From the NCBI RefSeq assembly GCF_965215655.1, contig NZ_OZ244111.1:744001-808000 (forward strand): a DNA stretch of 64,000 nucleotides, in the 5' to 3' direction. Positions 59,635-64,000 of this stretch are shown one piece after another; position 1 is the stretch's first letter, and every line of letters begins with the position of its first letter. The notes below the pieces were generated by a model, which was not told the DNA's origin, made no database searches, and saw only the letters and a list, made by a program, of their open reading frames with translations. This DNA comes from Nioella sp965215655 (GTDB taxonomy: Bacteria; Pseudomonadota; Alphaproteobacteria; Rhodobacterales; Rhodobacteraceae). The position numbers and the translations under genes were made by a program.

Positions 59635-60708
59635 TGACCAACACATCCTTCATGGCGCGCTTCGGCGCGCGGCTTGTGACCAATGGCTATGCCATCCTGC
59701 CCATCGGCCCGGGCACGAAAAAGCCCGGCCGTTTCCAGCGTGGATCCTGGGCGGATTATCCGGAATGGAACCGCCATGCAGAACGCGGCACCACCGAGGT
59801 CGAGGTGGCCACTTGGGCAAGCTGGCCGGAGTGCGGTGTTGGTATTGTCGGCGGCACGGTTGCGGCGGTCGATATTGATATCAAGGACGACGCAGAGTTG
59901 GCGCTGAAAATTGAGCGCTTGGCACGTCAGCGCCTCGGCGACACACCCGCCCTGCGTATTGGTCGTGCGCCAAAGCGGATGCTGGTCTATCGCACGGCCA
60001 CGCCATTCCGGGGCATCAAGCGCCATCCGCTGGAGGTGCTCTGCCTCGGGCAGCAGTTCGTGGCCTATGCCATCCATCCGGACACAAGTGCACCCTATAC
60101 CTGGCCCGAGGAGGGCTTGGCGGACATCGACATCGCCGACTTGCCCGAAATCACAGCCGAGGCTGCTACCGCTTTCCTCGACGAGGCCTATGCTTTGCTG
60201 CCAGAATCCCTGCGGCAGCGCGGGCTGACGACCCAAGTAGCACCCGCCGAAATCGCGCGTACCCACAGCCAGATCGGTACTTTGCCCGCGATCGAGGCGG
60301 CGCTCGCTTGGCTGCCCAATGCCGAGTTGGACTACGACAGCTGGATGCGCGTCGGCATGGCCCTGAAAGGGGCACTCGGCGAGGCCGGGGCCGATCTCTT
60401 TGCGGATTGGTCCGCGCAGGCGGCCAAGGATGTGCCGGCCACCACGATGAAGGCCTGGGCCAGCTTCAAGCCCGACCGGATCGGGGCCGGCACGATCTAC
60501 CATCTCGCGATGGAACGCGGCTGGCAGCCTGAGCCTGACCTTCGCCTGGACGGCAGTCTGACCAATGACGCGGATCATCCGGCGGCAGGACTTCTCGCGA
60601 GGCTGGATGTGACAACAGCTGCGCCATCGTCTTCCTCAACTACGCCTCCGTTCTCGCTGGCCTTGCCTGAGGGTCTGGTGGGTGATCTGACGGATTACAT
60701 GTTGACTA
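59634..60708 (+). pseudogene. bifunctional DNA primase/polymerase, truncated by IS5-family element
   Basis: About 358 residues survive. The N-terminal prim-pol domain (residues 1-190) has YAILPIGPGTKKP and the active-site Asp pair in AAVDIDIKDD; a PriCT-2-type domain follows at about 220-300 (LPAIEAALAWLPNAELDYDSWMRVGMALKG). Beyond codon 358 the frame runs into the insertion sequence and stops at 60782. The helicase-like C-terminal domain expected in such proteins is lost, and no remainder appears to the right of the insertion. Confidence 0.85.
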
Positions 60709-61758
60709 GGCTCTGTTGCACAAATCGGTTGAAGGGCAGGCTTCCCCTTTCCCCGGACGGACTCATCCTACGGGCTCAGTGACGGGTATGCCAAGAGCGG
60801 TGTAGCGGTTGAGCACCGCGATCCGGATCTGGAGCTCAGCGACCTGCCGGTCGAAGTCTCTGGCCATCAGGCCTTGGCCAAGGAGTTTGACGCAGTGCAT
60901 CTTCGTCTCTGCGCGGCTTCGTCGGTGATAGCCTGTCAGCTTTCGCCAGAGTGCCCGTCCGAGATATTTGCAGGCCCTCACGGCTTCGTTTCGCGCGATA
61001 GCACCCGCCGTAGTTGGCTTCCAGAGTTGCGCATTCTTGCGTGGTGGGATGACGGCAACGGCACCTCGAGCGGCAATCACATTGTGACATCTGCGCGTGT
61101 CATAGGCTCCGTCAGCGGTGACCGTGGCAATCTCTTGGTCGGGCGGGATCTGTGCCAGCAGGTCGGGTAACATAGGGGCGTCGCCGACGTTGCTTGTCGT
61201 GACACCGACTGCGCGGATCTCCAGTGTTTCCTCGTCCATACCAAGATGCAGCTTGCGCCAAAGGCGCTTCTTTGACCCGCCATGCTTGCGGGCATTCCAC
61301 TCTCCCTCGCCCTCGGCTTTGATCCCGGTCGCATCGATCAGCAGGTGCAAAGGACCCGTTCCTCCGCGATAAGGGATGGCGACGCTCAGGGTCTTCTGGC
61401 GGCGAGACAGAGTGCTGAAGTCCGGCACTTTCCAGTCAAGGCCTGCCAACCGCAGCAGGCTTTCGACGAACCCGGTCGTCTGGCGAAGGGGCATGCCGAA
61501 CAACACCTTTATCGTGAGACAAACCTGTATCGCCGCGTCGCTGAACTCGGGTTGCCGCCCGCGCTTGCCGGTGGGTGCCGCGTGCCAGGTCATATCGGGA
61601 TCAAACCAGATCGATAGCGAACCGCGCTGCTTCAGCGCCGTGTTGTACGAAGGCCAGTTCCTGGTCTTGTACGTCATAAGGGACCAACTGCTCATGCTCG
61701 CCAGCTACCACGCTGGATTCACACAGGGAATCCCTCACCCCATTTGTGCAACAAAGCC
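60709..61758 (-). mobile_element. complete IS5-family insertion sequence
   Basis: 1050 bases bounded by 17-bp inverted repeats: 60709-60725 (GGCTCTGTTGCACAAAT) and 61742-61758, which differ at one position. One intact transposase gene inside. The bases flanking the two ends (ACTA to the left, GTTA to the right) are not a target duplication, and left and right flanks belong to different genes. Confidence 0.92.
60763..61695 (-). CDS. IS5-family DDE transposase
   Basis: 310 residues. DDE triad: LLIDATGIK, VTADGAYDTRRC and the YHRRSRAETKMHCVK signature (Y-2-R-3-E-6-K). The N-terminal about 100 residues carry the IS5-type DUF4096-like segment. The frame is intact, so the element may still be active. 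Translation may start at the inner ATG at 61677. Confidence 0.95.
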   Translation of the reverse strand: MSSWSLMTYKTRNWPSYNTALKQRGSLSIWFDPDMTWHAAPTGKRGRQPEFSDAAIQVCLTIKVLFGMPLRQTTGFVESLLRLAGLDWKVPDFSTLSRRQKTLSVAIPYRGGTGPLHLLIDATGIKAEGEGEWNARKHGGSKKRLWRKLHLGMDEETLEIRAVGVTTSNVGDAPMLPDLLAQIPPDQEIATVTADGAYDTRRCHNVIAARGAVAVIPPRKNAQLWKPTTAGAIARNEAVRACKYLGRALWRKLTGYHRRSRAETKMHCVKLLGQGLMARDFDRQVAELQIRIAVLNRYTALGIPVTEPVG

Positions 61759-62987
61759 GTTACACGGGTTCCTATTCGCCAGTTCAGCGTTTTGTCAGTG
61801 AGCTCAAGAAGTCATCGGGAACTGACGGAACTGATGCCTTTATCCCGCTCTATTTCGCGCCTGGCGATGCGCTTCAGTTCGACTGGAGCGAGGAATATGT
61901 CCTGTTAGGCGGTGTCCAGCACAAGGTTCACGTTGCCCATTTCCGCCTGTGCCACAGCCGCAAGCCTTTCGTCGTGGCCTATGTGAACGAGAAGCAGGAG
62001 ATGGTGCTGGATGCCTTTGTGCGGGCGCTGGCGTTCTTCGGCGGCGTCCCGCGACGGGTGATCATCGACAACCCCAAAACCATGGTGACCTATGTCTCGC
62101 GCTCGAAGGATCGGATCTTTCACCCACGCTTTCTGGCCTTGATGAACCATTACATCATCGAACCTGTCGCCTGCACGCCAGCCTCGGGATGGGAGAAGGG
62201 TCAGGTCGAGAACCAGGTGCAGTTTCTGCGTGGCGAGCTCTTCACTCCCAGGCTGGCCTTTGACGATCTGGCAACACTGAATGCCTGGCTTCTGCTGCGC
62301 TGCGAGGAACTGGTTGAACGCCGCCATACTGATCAACAGCATCGCACAATTGCCGAAGTCTTTGAGGATGAGAAGGTTGATCTGCGCCCACTGGGTCGTC
62401 CTTTCGACGGCTATGTCGAAAAAACTCTGCGGGTCAGATCCACCTGCCTCGTGCAGTATGACAGCAATCGCTACAGCGTGCCGTGCAAACATGCGGGGCA
62501 TCACGTCTCGTTGCGCGCTTATGCTAATCGCCTTGTCATGATCGCAAACGACGAAATTATCGCTGAACATAAGCGGCGCTTTACACGCAATATCAGTTAC
62601 TTCGAGCCCTGGCACTATGTGCCGCTGCTCGATCGCAAGCCCGGTGCGCTGCGTGATGGCGCGCCTTTTATCGGTTGGGAATTGCCCAAATCGATGGAGC
62701 AGATCAAGGATCATTACATGCGCAAGAAAGGTGGCGACCGCGAGTTTGTCGATCTGCTGCTGCTGGCACTCGAACATGGCATCGACGTGGTCGAGATGGC
62801 CTGTGATCTGGCTGTCGAACAGCGTACCCTGCGCTTGCCGGCGATCATCAATCTGGTAAATCAACTTTTGGAGCCTACAATCGCGCCACTGGCGGAGACA
62901 CATTCCTATCCACAGCTGACCCTGCGCCCAGAGGCCGATTGCAAGAGATATGAAGCGCTCTGTGTGGCAAGGAGGGTCGCAGCATGA
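61759..62987 (+). pseudogene. istA: IS21-family transposase IstA, 5'-truncated
   Basis: About 410 residues remain. It begins in YTGSYSPVQRFVSELKK, which in complete IstA lies near residue 90-100, so the HTH region is gone. The DDE core is present (GDALQFDWSEEY, PRRVIIDNPKTMV, GWEKGQVENQVQFLR), as is the C-terminal beta domain. The present frame would start inside the IS5 end and is unlikely to give active transposase. It overlaps istB by four bases. Confidence 0.9.
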
Positions 62988-63715
62988 ACGCCCTCCTCGA
63001 CCAACTCGTTGCCCTCAGGCTTCATGGGATGGCAGCTTGCGCTCAGGATTTGCTCGCCGCGCGCATGCCACCCAGCCTGACAACAGCGCTGAAGGCCTTG
63101 ATCGAAGCAGAGACCGAAGAGCGGCGGGTCCGGTCCATCCAGTATCAGATGCGCATCGCGAAATTCCCCCACCACAAGGACTTCGCCACATTCGATTATG
63201 GCGCTGCGACCGTCACCAAAGGGCAGATCGACCCGTTTTGCTCAGGCCAGTTCACTGATGACGCGCACAACATCATCCTGGTCGGCGGAACTGGCACCGG
63301 CAAGACACACATATCCATCGCGCTTGGGACCAATCTAGTCAATCGGGGTCAGCGGGTTCGCTTCTATAATGCTGTCGATCTGATCAATGCCCTCATTGCA
63401 GAGCAGGCCGAGGGAAACACCGGGAAGATCATCAGGCAATTGACCGCCCTGGATTGCGTCATCATCGACGAACTCGGCTATATCCCATTCCCAAAATCTG
63501 GCGGGTCGCTGCTGTTTCATCTGATCAGCAAGCTGTATGAGACGACCAGCGTCATCATCACCACAAACCTCGAGTTCGGCGAATGGGTGTCGGTGTTCGG
63601 CGATGCAAAAATGACCACCGCCCTGCTGGATCGGGTTACCCACCACTGCAGCATCATCGAGACCGGCAACACATCTTACCGTTTTGCCCAAAGCAAATCT
63701 CGAACAAGATCCTGA
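62984..63715 (+). CDS. istB: IS21-family ATPase IstB
   Basis: 243 residues. P-loop LVGGTGTGKTHISIALG near 100, Walker B CVIIDELGYIPFPKSGG near 160, and the IstB end motif HHCSIIETGNTSYRF. It stimulates target capture by IstA. Complete, but its partner is truncated. Confidence 0.94.
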   Translation: MNALLDQLVALRLHGMAACAQDLLAARMPPSLTTALKALIEAETEERRVRSIQYQMRIAKFPHHKDFATFDYGAATVTKGQIDPFCSGQFTDDAHNIILVGGTGTGKTHISIALGTNLVNRGQRVRFYNAVDLINALIAEQAEGNTGKIIRQLTALDCVIIDELGYIPFPKSGGSLLFHLISKLYETTSVIITTNLEFGEWVSVFGDAKMTTALLDRVTHHCSIIETGNTSYRFAQSKSRTRS

Positions 63716-63724
63716 ACCAGAAAA

Positions 63725-63780
63725 AGCAAAGCCCACAGACGAGCCTGCTATATGGGGGCCGCTCGCCTGTGGGCTTTGCT
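63725..63780 (+). terminator. long hairpin after istB
   Basis: AGCAAAGCCCACAG (63725-63738) pairs perfectly with 63767-63780, extended after one mismatch by CGAGC/GCTCG. The loop is 16 bases. There is no T run, so it may act as an RNA structure of the IS rather than a classical terminator. Confidence 0.6.
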
Positions 63781-63792
63781 ACCCCCCCAGGT

Positions 63793-63842
63793 GGGTCATT
63801 TGTAAATGATCACGATGGGTCAGTTTTGAATGCAGATTGACA
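63793..63842. repeat. IS21-family right terminal repeats
   Basis: GGGTCATTTGTAAATG at 63793 and GGGTCAGTTTTGAATG at 63817 are direct repeats differing at 4 positions, followed by the terminal TTGACA. This is the right edge of the insertion. Confidence 0.75.
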
Positions 63843-64000
63843 AGGTGCCGGTCGAACCGATGGAGCCTGCGGCATAACCCTCCGACGTCGCCTGCCGCCG
63901 CAGGTCGACCTTGTCGGGCGTGACACCTGCCATTTCGGCAATGAGACCCGTCAAGCCGGTCAGAAGTCCCTGTCCCATTTCCGCGACCGCGAGCGACACG
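63843..64000 (-). pseudogene. fragment of a second molybdenum-hydroxylase Mo subunit, cut by IS21
   Basis: On the minus strand, the codon series starting at 63999 reads VSLAVAEMGQGLLTGL, then IAEMAGVTPDKVDL, then GYAAGSIGSTGTL, the spacing of the second Mo-binding domain of xanthine-dehydrogenase-type enzymes (compare TEIGEGILTVLAQVAAEELGVRPEDVT at 11.9 kb). The frame enters the IS21 end at 63842 and stops at 63820, so the gene is broken here. Only 53 codons are visible; a phage protein with chance similarity cannot be excluded. Confidence 0.5.

Larger units (their letters stand above)
61759..63842 (+). mobile_element. IS21-family element, left end missing
   Basis: Contains a 5'-truncated istA, intact istB and an intact right end with TTGACA at 63837-63842. 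The left terminus and the 5' part of istA are replaced by the IS5-family element. At the right end two related 16-base repeats (63793-63808 and 63817-63832) are typical multiple transposase-binding sites of IS21 elements. Confidence 0.88.

Noticed and set aside
1..64000. CRISPR arrays, rRNA genes and riboswitches
   Set aside because: No regularly spaced repeats, rRNA-like stretches or recognisable riboswitch cores were seen on either strand by eye.

Overview
The window looks like chromosomal DNA of a Rhodobacterales (Roseobacter/Paracoccus-type) alphaproteobacterium. The grounds are inference from content: high GC, a tripartite tricarboxylate transporter, a pntB end, DUF1178 and DUF2927 proteins, and a dacC-tmk-holB-tatD-MBL housekeeping run. 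No 16S gene is present, so genus is not assigned.

Layout. 1-0.7 kb: end of pntB with a clear terminator. 0.9-6.1 kb: an inositol-dehydrogenase-like Gfo/Idh/MocA enzyme, an SDR dehydrogenase and a complete XylFGH-type sugar ABC transporter; the same operator-like 15-mer lies before the enzymes and before the transporter. 6.1-6.5 kb: a lone BLUF blue-light sensor on the other strand. 7.0-21.0 kb: an IclR regulator followed by a tight ten-gene catabolic operon: Zn alcohol dehydrogenase, a molybdenum hydroxylase with an unusual subunit split, TctC/TctB/TctA transporter, IolD-like ThDP hydrolase, aldehyde dehydrogenase and IlvD/Edd-type sugar-acid dehydratase. It looks like an oxidative route for a polyol, cyclitol or sugar acid whose substrate I cannot name.

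21-38 kb is core genome: a secreted small protein, HDAC-fold deacetylase, Nudix hydrolase, DUF1178 protein, SDR, a tandem-domain glycosyltransferase, a secreted small protein and a DUF2927 protein. A phosphatase and an MsbA-like exporter overlap as a pair, followed by an AEC carrier and the cell-wall/replication cluster read leftward from an RlpA-like lipoprotein at 37.8 kb. The core ends at tRNA-Ser(UGA), 38.0 kb.

From the tRNA rightward everything is accessory. Three copies (one a short remnant) of a recombinase-associated HTH gene at 38.3, 44.1-44.5 and 46.7-47.1 kb bracket two cargo blocks: TetR + cytochrome b561 + RND efflux, and DUF3883 + a DarT1-NADAR ADP-ribosylation toxin/antitoxin pair. 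Next come a large serine recombinase with its DUF2924 partner, then an Xre-ImmA/IrrE pair divergent from two unrecognised genes across a region with two operator-like inverted repeats. 53.0-60.7 kb is a phage-type early/replication module (excisionase-like HTH, RecA-like ATPase, DUF669, PD-(D/E)XK nuclease, helicase, DUF6511, primase). The primase is cut by an IS5-family element, which also truncates an IS21-family element, which in turn interrupts what looks like a second molybdenum-hydroxylase gene at the window end. This junction reads as an IS-mediated deletion.

The main candidates for undescribed biology are the four-gene divergent Xre/ImmA module with two unknown proteins (49.3-52.9 kb), the [2Fe-2S]/Mo-fused split hydroxylase inside a hybrid catabolic operon (7.8-21.0 kb), and the repeated HTH gene marking successive cargo insertions (38.3-47.1 kb).
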